NCBI GenBank assembly: GCA_002118135.1
Contig: BDIU01000072.1
Location: 62,001-126,000 of the forward strand
DNA length: 64,000 nt
Direction of reading: 5' to 3'
DNA from: Trebouxia sp. TZW2008
Taxonomy: Eukaryota > Chlorophyta > Trebouxiophyceae > Trebouxiales > Trebouxiaceae
Positions within the stretch are counted from its first letter, which is position 1. Every line of letters starts with the position of its first letter. Shown here in pieces: positions 1-12,000 of the stretch. Below the pieces are notes generated by a model. The model saw only the letters and a list, made by a program, of their open reading frames with translations, ran no database searches and was not told where the DNA came from. A program made the translations under genes and the position numbers.

Positions 1-138
1 AGTCTGCCACATGAGCATGGCCAGTATGCAAGGTCTGCAAGCTGTGCTGCATGCCACTTGAGACTGTGCAATTGCAAATATCTGGCGTGATGGATGCCGG
101 GCTGCTTGCATCAGACTGTGCACGCATGCAGCCAACGC

Positions 139-2327
139 CTACGGCTGTAGGAGCTCAGCAAGCACACTTGACTCAATTATACAGCCAGCCTCTGCACAGT
201 CATACCTGGCGGACTGCTCTGCCGCAGCTATGTTCAGATTCTGTGGCTGCACAGAGCGCCTGTTGGCATGAGGCTTTGTGATGGCTTCAACAGGCAAGCT
301 CCACACATCTGCAGGGTAGTGCTGCTGGGGCGCATACCCACCCAAGATGTATAGCTTGTCATTGCACTTGGTCATGCCATGTCCCGCCCTTTCTGTTGCA
401 TCAGCACAGCAGCCTTGTGACTTCATGAGTCAAAACTTCTGGTTTCATAATGATTTGAAAATGATCTGTATTGACATGCATCTTACTGTCAGCTTATTGT
501 TCTGGACAATGCCATGTCCTGCGCTTTCTGTAGCATGAGCATAACAGCCTGGCCAGCTCCTTGTACAAAGTTTGCCATTTCACAAGTGATCCTGAGAGGA
601 TTACCTTGACAAACAATTCACTTTTAGCTCATTGCATTGATTGCAATATTTCAGGCAGGATCCCAAGTTTGACTTGAGCTTTGCTGATATGTGCGTGATG
701 GCACACAAATATGTCATGCATCAGGTATTGCTGGCAGGTGTGTGTCTGAAGCATCATCACAGGTGAGTCTTATGCAGGACTATTGCGCGACGGCAGACTA
801 CATACCTGGTGTGTCCTTCTTTTGAAGCACCCGCAAATGACTGTGGACAAGTTCATCAAAATCCGTATGCATCATGTGTGCCAGCTCTAGTTATGAAACA
901 AATGCGCTGCAGCATGTTTGTATGCCATTTGGCTGTTTGCTGCAAAAGGTACCAGGTGGATGCACGCGAAAGCAACCTACCTGTCTCAAACGGTGTCAGT
1001 GCATTACGCTGCCAGCTCGTTTGCCCATTTGGCGCCACTTTGAGTATCTGGGTGTCAGCCATCTTTGACTTGAGCTTGCCTGTCCCGCCAGTGATTACCA
1101 ACTGATTCCTGGATACTTCCACGGCCTTGTGGTTTGATCTTGTAGTAAAGCTGCCTGATGCGACATCAGCTGTCCATTGGTTGGTTGCCACATCATATAC
1201 ACGGACAGTTTCATCGCCCACAATCAAGGTCTCATTGCTTGTGCGGCCTCCAATAACATAGCATCTGTTTCCCAGAATGCTGAAGCTATGATAGGCTCTG
1301 ATTGTGGGAGGCACACCTTGAGGCTCAATGCGCTCAACTGTCAGGCTGCAAAAGCAAGTCACAGACTTCATTTACGAGGCTGAAGAAGAATGCATTTGAG
1401 TTACAACGTTTGAAATGAAACAACGGACACAAATGATTAGAAACAGGTGCATCAGCTCTGCACACTTGCTGACGCCGCATGCACTCAGGTGCAGTTTGAA
1501 TGCAGTTGTGAAAAGGCAAGAAGAAAGCTGCACATGACCAATGTATTGCCGCTGCAATGATGTAGGCAAGGCACAAAGCATAGCATGTGCTATGTAAATG
1601 CTTGGGCAAGCGGCTGACCTGTCAAGTCTGAAGATGACAAGGTCATTCAGCCATGTATTTTCATCAGAGTCTGAGGCTACATCCGTGCCAAACCCACCAA
1701 AGAGCACAAGCGTCTGAGGTATCAAAGGGTGCAGGACACACCCATGTGCAGCACGATGAAGCAGTTTGTGGTCACCTCTGCAAAATCCCGAAAGTTGATC
1801 CCAGTGTGAGGTTTGTAGCGGCATCTTTGGGGTCCAGCCCAGTGTTTGCTTGCATGTACCGATGCAGAGCTGCAGTATCACCTGACTGTTGGACGACGCC
1901 ATTGCAGAGTCTTGGCGTTCAGGACATATACAGCACTGCTAGGCTCTTTTGAGTTGTGTCCACCAATTACCCAGATTTCGTTCTTGATCAGAGTGGCTGA
2001 ATGGTACAGCTTTCCACGGAAGGGCGGCTGCATGAAGCCGTTGCTCCATTTTTCTGTGACGGTGTCCAGCTTGCAGATGCTGGAGCAGAGTTCAGCACTG
2101 CACACAGCACAGCATGTGAGGTTCCTTGTGCACAACAGTCTGGTCGACCTGCTTAGTGAGACAAAATGCTTGCAGACTGACTTGTTCTTGCCGCCTATGA
2201 CGTAGATGTCTCTGCCCACTGCAGTTGCAGAGTGGCCTGCTCGTTCCAGCAGACTGGTATGACTCGATCTAGACGCTTCGCCGCCTGGCAGACTGGTCCA
2301 ACCCACCGTTCTTGGATCCACTACCAT
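139..2327 (-). CDS. kelch-repeat beta-propeller protein
   Basis: Kelch-repeat protein of unknown partner; such propellers usually bind other proteins. Reading from ATG at 2327, exons 1882-2327, 1619-1777 and 981-1345 join in phase (phase 2, 2, 1), followed by a tentative small exon 806-840 and a likely last exon 139-392. Kelch blades show repeated GG plus downstream Trp: 'GRDIYVIGGKN', 'NEIWVIGGHN' then 'LQWRR', 'TLVLFGGFGTD', 'RCYVIGGRTSN' then 'NQWTAD', 'QLVITGGTGK', 'KLYILGGYAP'. About six blades are visible, as expected for a propeller. A 51-base in-frame segment at about 2104-2154 inside exon 1 may be a tiny intron. The join between 806 and 392 is not resolved: the last exon needs entry in phase 1, so an exon is missing there. 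No BTB, F-box or other domain is visible. Confidence 0.75.
497..545 (-). repeat. degraded copy of kelch last-exon start
   Basis: On the minus strand this intron segment repeats the acceptor and first bases of the exon that begins at 392 (the part coding 'ERAGHGM'), with several mismatches. It lies just upstream of the true acceptor in transcription order. The copy keeps a CAG acceptor-like triplet but no reading frame. Confidence 0.6.
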
Positions 2328-2620
2328 CACAAACAGCAAATGCGAAGGTGACTGCTGCTGTCGTGACCTGCAGAAGCGCAACAGCTCTCGAACCAAGCCT
2401 GCAGAACTTGCGATGGCGCAGCACGCAGCACAGCAGGCTCAACATGTGGCTCACGTGCAGTTGTTACTGATCATCAAGTATCAGCCAGCTAGCAACAATG
2501 CAGCTTCTTGACTCCATCAAAGCTGTGTCGATTATACCTCTTAGGAGATTGTTGAGGGCACGGCTGTTGCAACGTCAGTCTGGATTCAACAGCTCATGTC
2601 TGCAGGCTGTGAACATTCTG

Positions 2621-4465
2621 TCATGTTAGACTGCTAAGCAATTGCCCACTTTTGGCTAACAATGCTTGAATCAGTGTTTCTCGTTCGCTGGGTGCAGCAA
2701 AAGCATTCAAATCAGACTTCACACTAGCATTGTCAGAGATTGCGGGTGCCTGGGACCAAAGCATGTTACTGTTGGGAAGCGCATCACTGGCATGCATGTC
2801 AGTGTCTTCATGATCTTGGGGGCTGGACTGCATCTGATTGGGCTTGCCCTGGGCCCAGTCACACAATGCAGCACCTCTCACGCACGTCCTGATTTCCTTT
2901 GCAATGGAGGCAGACTGCTGCAGCACTGCCGCTCTTTCAGCTGGTGTTGAAAAGGCCCATTCTGCATATTCAACAGCCTGTGCAACATAGCTCTCAACCC
3001 CCACCGGCGTTGATGTAGCAACAATCACACGGTGCCCCTCAGAAGTGACTATGTTGCAGTGCGTGTGTGATGCCTCCATATACAGCAGTGTCCTGTCGCT
3101 GAAGCTGACGTGAACACTTCCGTCTTTGTATGCTGTAAACTGACCACCATCTGCGACCTGATGCTGCTCATGTATCTCATGCATTGTCTCACAGCAAGAA
3201 CTGCTTTCAGCAGCTGAGCTGCAGACCGTGACCGATGTTTGCCCCTCTGAACGAGCTTTGCAGCTGGCGTTCAACTGCCTGCATCAGAGGCAGCTGCTCA
3301 GAAAAGGAATATCACTGTTCACATGCAATTGCTGTGATTCAACAGCGAATAATAACAGATACTAAGTCTGACATATGATGAGCTTTTGTTATGAAGCTTG
3401 CAAGGAGAAGGCAGCGCAAGCACATGCACAGAACGCTGTAGTCAGCCGTAGTCAGCTAAGCAACATGCAATGTCATGACATAGCTCACCTCAGGGCAAAG
3501 GCATGCTCAGCCAATTGAGCCAAGGGATATCTGGTATTGCCCCCACCATCAGTGTGGACAGGCACTGCTTCCGCTGTATATAGCCTAACAGGCTGCTGGC
3601 TGCTTCTGTAATGCCTGACAAACTTGCTGTCAGCATTTGCCAACAGACATGATTCATCGGCGTGTATCCACACTGCCACTTGAGCTGTCTTGGGCATGTA
3701 CTGATACAGTGCATCTGGGGTCCATTCCAACAGAATGTTGATGCCACGTGGGAGCATGTGGCTGCAGTCATGCCGCCAGGACTGCTTTGGGAAGGGCTGC
3801 AAAGTGGTGTCTGGAATCACAGCAACAGGTAGCTGTGATATTCTGTCTACTGGCTGTCCAACAGACCAAAGGTCCTCTGAATCTGTTGCTTGCTGATCAA
3901 CCGTTTTTGCTGCTAAGGCCTGGTGCAGGAGTTGAACAGGGTAGTGCCATTGGCGTGGGGTCTCTGAGATAGCAAACAGCTGTGTCTGCCAGCTGTACTG
4001 ATGCTTGCTGCTGTTGCTGTCTGGCAGAAGCAAAGGGAAGCAGACAGCTACCCTGTTCTGGTTTGGATGCAAGACTACCCTTGCTGCTGTGTCTTCAGAG
4101 TCAAGAATGACACTGCCATTTGTCTCAAAGCGCAGCATTCCATCGTGCTCGGCGTCTGTGGCTGATGCAGGCCAGAACACAGTGGCCATTTTGTGACCCA
4201 GAGAGAATGAGCTTCCTAGCAAGTCAGGTATGTGCAGGGCAGGCTGCACGTGAAGATTGCGGAACTTGACAACCTCTGCCAGCCTGCTTTTATATCTTTT
4301 GATGGCAAATCGCGATAATTGTGTCACGCAGTTGCCCGCACAGTCTATGCTGCTGAAAGTGCTACCGTCCTTGGAAAGCAGAAACAGGCTGTTGTCATTA
4401 TACACAGCCTTTACGCTCGAGTCGGCCGCAAGAAAGATGCGCAGCAGCGCAGCTGCATCAGCCAT
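2621..4465 (-). CDS. C5orf34-like protein
   Basis: Two exons, 3489-4465 and 2621-3278, join at TGAG|GTGAGC ... TGCAG|GCAG in matching phase 2 and give about 544 residues. The N-terminus ('SVKAVYNDNSLFLLSKDGS') and the C-terminal block ('QFTAYKDGSVHVSFSDRTLL', then 'THCNIVTSEGHRVIV') match my recollection of the two conserved ends of vertebrate C5orf34: strand-rich segments with Asp-Gly-Ser turns. Those segments also resemble polo-box folds of PLK4-type centriole proteins, which is inference only. No kinase domain, membrane segment or coiled coil is visible. The molecular function of the family is not known to me. The ATG at 4465 lies at the edge of a CpG-rich stretch that probably holds the promoter. 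Confidence 0.7.
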
Positions 4466-5080
4466 GCCCTCAGCTCAAGGCTGGTCACCCCGAGCACGGC
4501 AGGTTCAGCTATCGCCGAGCGCACATCAGGGCGCTGATCAGAGCAGATTTTGAAATGCATGCGGGGCGAGCGAATGAGTCATTCTTGACTGGCTATGACT
4601 GATTATGAGTAGCTTACCTAAACCTCTGCCTGAACCTTACTTGACAATGCAGCTGCATTGACTTGCACGGAAAAGTGAGACCGGGCACAGCGACAAAGCA
4701 TCACGAATAGAGCCGGCAGCATAAGCATATCTGTTATAGCCTTGCTGAGCTCGTTCAAGTTTAAAGCGCTGGCCAGAAGACGCTAGCGAGCCTGCTCGAC
4801 TCGACATCAAGTCGTGAACGGTGATGACGTAGGCTGCTGGGCTTTCATGCTCGTGCATCACCAATGACTCTCTCTGCATGCGCATTCGCACGTCGTAGCA
4901 ATGAGCAAGCTTGTGGCGCCGCACGCCGCGAACTGATCGCTGATCCCCTTAACGCTCGCTCTGCAGTGTGGGCCTGGTATTTCGTCTTGTGGGTCGAGCA
5001 AAAAGAGCAGCACTAGGATACAGCAACGCTGATTCTTCGAACAGCGAACAGTATAGCCGCAGGTAGGCAACCAAGTCCTC
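4430..5080. promoter_or_regulatory. CpG-rich 5' region, possible divergent promoter
   Basis: CpG dinucleotides are dense here compared with the CpG-poor introns around. The segment covers the start of the C5orf34-like gene and extends away from it, so it may also serve a plus-strand gene. No clear TATA box was seen. Confidence 0.4.
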
Positions 5081-5492
5081 GACTGCCAGACACTTCAGTC
5101 CCCCGATTCTTGAGACATCTGCTTGGCATTTTCAGCTCTGTCAAGTGTATTAATTCTCTTCACAAGAAAACCACCATGACAGTACAGCACTCGTGTGGAT
5201 ATTTCTGTCTGTACAGGAATGCAAACTGTATCTGCCTCTGCAGTGATCACAAGAAACTGCTGAGCAAGACATGCCTGCCATAAGTATCCTTGCTTGCAGG
5301 AACAGGTGCAAAGGAAGACGACACAGGCGCTGCCAGCATGGTGGATGCAGGCATAGACGACACAGGCAAACTGCTGTCTTGCCTCCATCTGCTCCCCAGG
5401 TGTTTCACGGCAATGATACACCCACTGGCATGCCTGCAACTTCCACTGATGTTGTGATGGGCTACCCAGTAAACGACACATTCAAACAATAA
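4864..5492 (+). CDS. possible small plus-strand gene (unrecognised)
   Basis: Weak candidate. An ATG at 4864 opens a 51-codon frame ('MTLSACAFARRS' onward) in the CpG-rich region. Downstream, after a CTTGCAG acceptor near 5299, an open segment to the TAA at 5490-5492 encodes an Arg/Cys/His-rich stretch ('CKGRRHRRCQHGGCRHRRHR') and then a compositionally protein-like tail ('PPSAPQVFHGNDTP', ending 'GYPVNDTFKQ'). I could not connect the two segments in phase and recognise no family. The opposite strand offers no better reading. It could be a short real gene or chance. Confidence 0.25.
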
Positions 5493-6040
5493 GGACCATC
5501 CAGAGCATTTGCAACTTCAAAGGCAACAATGTATACTTCACCAGAGGGTCCTGCAGCACAAAGCAGGATGCCAATAAAGCTGCTCCAATAAACGTGGATC
5601 ATGTATGTGCTGCTTGCACACATGAATTTGCAAGCTTCAAGTTCAGCACAGATTAGAAACAGACAAACTAGTTGCCTTTGTGACGTTATATAGTCAGTTC
5701 ATATCTGTTCACAACAATCTGGTCGTGTTGGTTGTACTGCTGCTCAGTGTATAGCTATCTACAACAAAGTTTGTCTCAACCTTCATCTCAGCGTTGCGTA
5801 TGACCATTCACCCTTTGCACATGTGGTGTGATTTCAACAATGTCATGTGGTGTAGGATTTCAGCCAGGCATATACATCAATACACTGACGAGCCAGTTTG
5901 CTAAATGCTGGACATCAACTAATTTTTCTATCACTTTGTGCCCTGGGCTAGCCAGTTATGAACTCCAAAAGTTGTTTGGCAAACAAGCTAAATTAAGAGC
6001 TTTGAAAGAGGCAAGCTGACATCAGTAACTGCTGATTTGT
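5493..6040. other. intergenic, nothing recognised
   Basis: Stop-rich AT-leaning sequence between the weak plus candidate and the 3' end of the minus-strand nucleoporin gene. It should contain 3' untranslated sequence for both. No repeat or RNA gene was seen. Confidence 0.4.
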
Positions 6041-9000
6041 CTATCTGTGCCTTCTCTTTGTGACAACTTTGCGCCTGCCACTGGTCTTTGGCATTGCATC
6101 TGCAGCCCCAATGTTGAAGGATGCGGCAGCCCCTGCTGCAGGGAAAGCTGATGTGATCTGGCCAAAAGCACCTGAACCTGCACGCCATACATTGCATGAT
6201 GTCCTGAAACAGCTGTCAGGAAGAATGGCAAGCTATTACACCTGACAACAAGTGGCAACATAGCAGATGGTGGGTTTGACATCATGCTTTCATCACTGGG
6301 TTTCAAGCAGCACCCAAGCACCAAGGTATAGCACCAAAGCAACAACAGCAGAAAATAAGGGCTTTTGCAAGGTGGACAGGACAGCTGCAGGGCGATCAAG
6401 GCACAAATCCAAAGTGATGCAAGTGCAACGCGAGTAGGTGCAGCAGCTGCAGAGTTCATACAGCACAGGATCGAAATGACGAAAGTGCAAAGTAAGGGCT
6501 TGTTTGAGGCAAGTGGGGCAGCTGCGCAGCCATCAAGACACCGCGCCAAAGTGATGAAAGTGAAAAGTAAGGGCTTACCAAAGGTGGATGGGGCAGCTGC
6601 AGGGTTGGCCCCAACGGCCATGCCCTGTGCCTGAGCTGGCTGCTGAAATCCTGTTGCAGCCTGTCCAAACTGCAGAGATGCTGCACCATCAATCTGACTG
6701 CTGCCAGCAGCAGCAGGCTGGCCAAAGGCAAACTGTGTGGTTGACCCAGCTTGCTGACTGGCTGGTGCCTGCCAATGGATTCTGCCTAATATACCCTGGG
6801 GCTGCTGGTCAGACCCTGGACTGGCAGCAGCAGGTGGCTGACCAAACATGAAGGGGGCAGGAGGTTGCTGACTAAGAGGTGCTGAGGAGATTGCCTGTGG
6901 CTGCTGCCCAAACGCAAAGCCTGGCTGAGTCTGTCCAACCCCTGCCTGTGCTTGCTGAGCAAAGTCTGCTTGCGTCTGCTGACCAGATGCAAAGCCTGCT
7001 TGCGCCTGCTGACCAAATGCAACACTTGGCTGAGTCTGGCTTAATCCTGCCTGTGCTTGCTGAGCAACCCCTTGTGAGCTGCTAAAGGTTGCAGGTGGGA
7101 ATGGTTGCTGAGCCAGGGGAGTTGATGCAGCAGAGCCAAAGATGCTGCTGCCCACAGCTGATGTGCTTGCCTGCTGACTGCTGTCAGGCTGTGGCGGCTG
7201 ACTTGAGGTGGCAAACCCTGTGAAGCTTGGAAACCCACTTGCATTTGGTGGAGCTGCTGAAAGGTTTGCGCTGAACATGGGGTTTGGTTTGGCCTGCTGA
7301 TGTGCACTGAAAGATGGGGGGGAGATGGACATGAAACTGCCATCACGTGCCTGCAGCATGATCCGTTGAAAATCTCTGCAAGAACATGTCTGTTCTGAAT
7401 CTAGGCATCAAAAGCACATGGCGCAGCTACCATATCTTGACCATCTGTCTGTTATAGCCATACAGCACTGACATTCCACAAGAAGATGCACAAATCAAAG
7501 GCTCACAAGCTTGTCATGGATGGAATGGCAGGGATCCAAGCACCACAAGCTCAAGCAAGGCAGCACGCCAGTCCGGCAAGATCATTGTCGGTCTCACCAG
7601 GCTGCCGTTGCCGTCCTGTGCTGCATCAGCAGTGCTGCCTGGGGCATGGGGGATGGCAATGGGAGGTGAAGCCGCCAGGTTGGTGGCAGTTGGCAGCCCA
7701 AAACTGATCTTGAACGGTGATCCTAATGGGGCGCTTTGGCCTGCATGCATTGCAGTCTCAGGTGTTAGTCAAGGCATTGTCTTGTTTATGCTGCAGGGCT
7801 GCAAAGTCAACACAGCATGCCAGGCTGATAGAAGCACATTGGTCTGCATGACTCCTTGAGCTGCAAGGAGGCATCACTTTGTGGGGACACTGCACTATGT
7901 GCATCTATCAAACCCAATGCGGGCTCACAGGCTGAAAGCCAGCATACTTGAGTACTGTACTCACTACATGCATGTATTGAGATTGACATATAACGTGCCG
8001 GACTTGAACCCATGACCATTTTGTGGAGCGGACCCAAACTGAAGGTCTTACCACTTCTTTACGTAGCCAAAAGCCCAAATCTAAATACCGACATGCTATT
8101 TTCTGGATCTTAGACGCAACTCCGTTACAGACATGACCCATGAAAGCAGCAGACGCCTGCTGATGTGCTATTACTAGCTGATCTGTGCTCAGTCACTACA
8201 AGAGCAGGCATGTAACAAATTTCAGTGGTGGTCCTACCTGCTGATTGCTTGTCGTCCTTGCCAGCAGGCTGTGGAGCCTGTGTTGCAGCAGGCTGGTCAC
8301 CTAGCACAGGAGCTGTACCCCAGCCTGATGCAGCAGGTCTAGCAGCAGGGGCTGCGCTTGCTTGCTCTGCCTGCTTTGCATCATCAGCTGCTGTCTTGGC
8401 TGCTGCTTGGCCAGCATCACCCATGTCACCCTGCACAAGATGAGATGCATGGCTGAGGTCCATACAGTAAACTCTCTTTGTGACGACTGCTTTGGTTACC
8501 AAGAAAACTGTCCTTACATCGCATTGTCCTTGCTCAGAGGGACCACTTCAGTCAAAATGCAGTGATCAGTTACCAATTACGCTGTGCTTACATGGAGATT
8601 GTCCCCACATTGGGTGTCCTTACAAAGAGAGTATACTGTAGCTTGGACTGCAAGTGACTGCAAGCACTGTCATGCCGAGCAGTGAGATCAATGACTGAGG
8701 GACTGATGCTGTGCAACTTGAGGATCTGATTTGAAGGTGCAGGCATAGGGGGTAAGCAGGCGCAGGCAATGTCCTAGCTTGCTTGACAGCTTTGGTGGTA
8801 AGTGAGCAAACCAGGATCCTGATGAGACGTCAACAGCATGTTCACATTGTTGTCCCAGCAGTGCCAAGTGTCAGCAACAGATGCACAGTCTCGAGATCCC
8901 ATGTGAGATTGACATCTGCTTCTTCAAAGCAGCATAATGATGTTGCTTCACTTGGCGGAGAATGGCTAAGGTGTCGAAGCCTAAAGCACATGTCAGCAGG

Positions 9001-12000
9001 CTTGCTGGTGTTGGTCTGCTGACCAGTCCCATGTTGACACCCTGACTGCACCTACATGCTTTTGTGCAGGGATCCTGCTTTGGCATGTTTGCTCTCCTGA
9101 CAGACTGTCTAGAATGAACCCAATTCCTAAGCACCCATGTGATTTCTAGACCTTCAGAGCCTTCAAGACTACTGAGTTTAATGTCATCAGCCTTGGGACG
9201 CTTGATGCACAACAGGACTTGAGTGCAAGCAAGGCTTGAAACCAGGAACCAGACGGCAGGGCGGTATGCATTCTGGGAATGACAATAGTGACTCCCTGTT
9301 CGGGCCAAGCAGTTCTGTCGAAGCCCGACCTTGTTGTCAGGCTGGTCCTGTGCTGCTCCATGATTGCTGCCTGCTGCAATGGTGACACCAAAGGCCTGAA
9401 TGTGGGACAAAATAGCCACGCACAAAGCAGCAGTATCATCAGGGGTATATTGACAAGGCCAAGCATTGGATTCAACACCCTACCTCTGTCAGGCTGGCCC
9501 TGTGCTGCTAGCACAGACTCAGTACCAAAGGCCTGGCAGCAGGACCCAGACGATACAGCTATGCACAAACCGGCAGTCTCAACAGGGGCATTCCGACAAG
9601 AGCAGGAAATGGTACAAAGCCTTACCTTGTTGTCAGGCAGTTCCTGTGCTAATGCAGCATTGCTGTCTGTTGCACTGGGGACAATGAAGGCGGGCCAAGC
9701 TGGCTGACTTGTGACAATGGGAAGCGTTCCACCAGCAGGCATCCCAAAGCTGAACTTGGATGCTGGAGCTGGAGAGGCTCCCTGTGGCAGGATGGCAAAT
9801 CAACAGAGTGTGCAGGATGGCTGTTGCATACCTCTTGCTTGGAAGACACAGTCCATTTTCATTCATCAAAACGCATGCTAGACAGCCTCAGCTAGGTGCG
9901 TACTGGAGCTGTTAACTGTCTCAAAGCAGTTTGGTCCTGTGCCGACCTAACCCGTTTGTGTTGAATATGGAGGGTGGAGACAAAATGCAGCAGATGCAGC
10001 CTCAAGTGCCAAAATAGCAGCAACACGGGCAAATCTGGACTGAACTGCAGTAGCCGACAGTAATCAAAGCATGCATGGGTCCACCGTTGTCATGTGAGCA
10101 AGCTTGGTGCAGGCCTTGTACAAAAGCAACAAAAAATCTTCACAACATGCCCCCAAATGCTCAAATAACAAATGCCCAGCTCGTCTCACCTGACTCTTGA
10201 CTTGCTGAGATGCATTAGCCTGGCTGTCTGTTGTTTGAACTGGCACTGGCACAGTCTGACCTGCAGCTGCAGGAGTCACGCCAAAGCTGTACTTGGGTGC
10301 TGATGAACCTCCTTGACCTGTGCAAAGATTGTCTTGTCTGAGTTCTCGCAATCGGACATCACACTTTCTTGGTGTAACACCATGAAAGAACCGAGCTAGC
10401 AAGACATGACTTGTGCCATACACACCTAGCGCATGTGCTAGGAAGCGTAGAAATTACTGTTGCAGAACAACAATAGAGTCTCAGACTGACTGGTACAAGG
10501 CGAGTACACACAATAAAGCATCAGTTTTGATGCAGAGACAGCAACAGTATGTGACAGTTAATGAAATATGCAGCTGACTGCTGAATGATGCTCTGCAGCT
10601 CATTCAAACATGTGCAGGGTATGTAGGCAGCTCATCTCACAGGTGGACCTTTATATCAGGGTGCTCTGCCAATGACAAGATGCAAACGAGCAAGTCAAAG
10701 CCACTTCGGGCAGGGTCTCCCAGAAAACAAGCGATTTTCACCTGCTTGCTGCCTTTCCTGCTCTGCCTTGTTTGGATCAGCAGCAGCATCTGCTGACTGG
10801 CCAGCTGCGGCCTTGTTCCCCTGCAGAAAGGCTGCGCCCCAGCCAGAGGCAGCTGGTTTTGACAGTTTTGCCTCTGCCTTATTTGGATCAGCTGCGGCTT
10901 CTGCTGCCTGTCCAGCTGCAGCCTTGTTACTCTGCAGCAAAGCTGCACCCCAGCCCGATGCAATAGGTGCAGAGCTTGCGTTAGGTGCCTTATGACCATC
11001 CCCTTGCTCAGTAGCATGGTCTTGGTTGCTAGCAAGCGTGCCCTTGGCAGCTTCAGCGCCATGCAAGCTGTCTTGTTGCTGCCATGGGCTTGCAAACTCA
11101 AAGCTGTCCTCTGCCTGTAAAGTGCTGGAGAACATTGAGGGCTTGGACACAGGGGAGCTGCCATTGGCGGTTCTGTTTTCACTGCCTGAAGTGAACAGCT
11201 CGGCAGGCACAGTGGCTGGACTTGGGGCTGATGTGAACAGGGAGGCCTGGGGGGGTGGGACAGGGGTCTGGCGGGGCCGAGGTGCACTGAAAGGGGGGCT
11301 GGTCACCTGTGGTTCTGCGCCTGCGTCACCACAGAATTTTGAGCCAGATGGGCTTTGCAGATGATCTACAAGCTTGTGGGCAACTGTGAATCAGGCATTC
11401 ACAGCTCAAAGTGATAGCAATGTGCAGCCTGTGCAAAACACGCAAGCCCATCATATGCTGTGCTATGACAATGCACATATAGAAGCAATTAGCTCATGAC
11501 ATCTACATAGAGCCTGTTCAGGAGAGCACTGACAGCTGCTGCCCAGATGTGGATATTTGCAGCTTGACATGTTTGGTGTGCAGAAAGATTATAAATGCTG
11601 AGCAAAAACATGCAGCACAGCAGTCTCACCTGTCTCAACAGCAGAGATTGGGGATGGTGACTCAGCAGCTTCCCTCCAAGCTGCACCATAGTCATGCTGC
11701 TCAGCATCAGCCTCGTGCTGCATCCCCACGTCCTGACTTTGCTCCTCTGAGTGCCCATTCTCCAGCAGACCAGCCACTGCCCCACTGCCATCTGAGTCAT
11801 GCCCATTGCTGGTTTCGGATCCAGCGGTGGCCACAGCCAGGGTGCTCGGCTGCTGTGAGGGCTGCTCAAAGTAGTTGGCAGGCCATGAATGCTTTCCTTT
11901 GGCTGATTGAGACTGTGCAGACGTGTGTGAGGCAGGGCCAAAACCCAGGAAGGCTGAGGGTGGGGGCGCTGGGCCCTGTGCTGCTGCCTTGACTGCTGCA

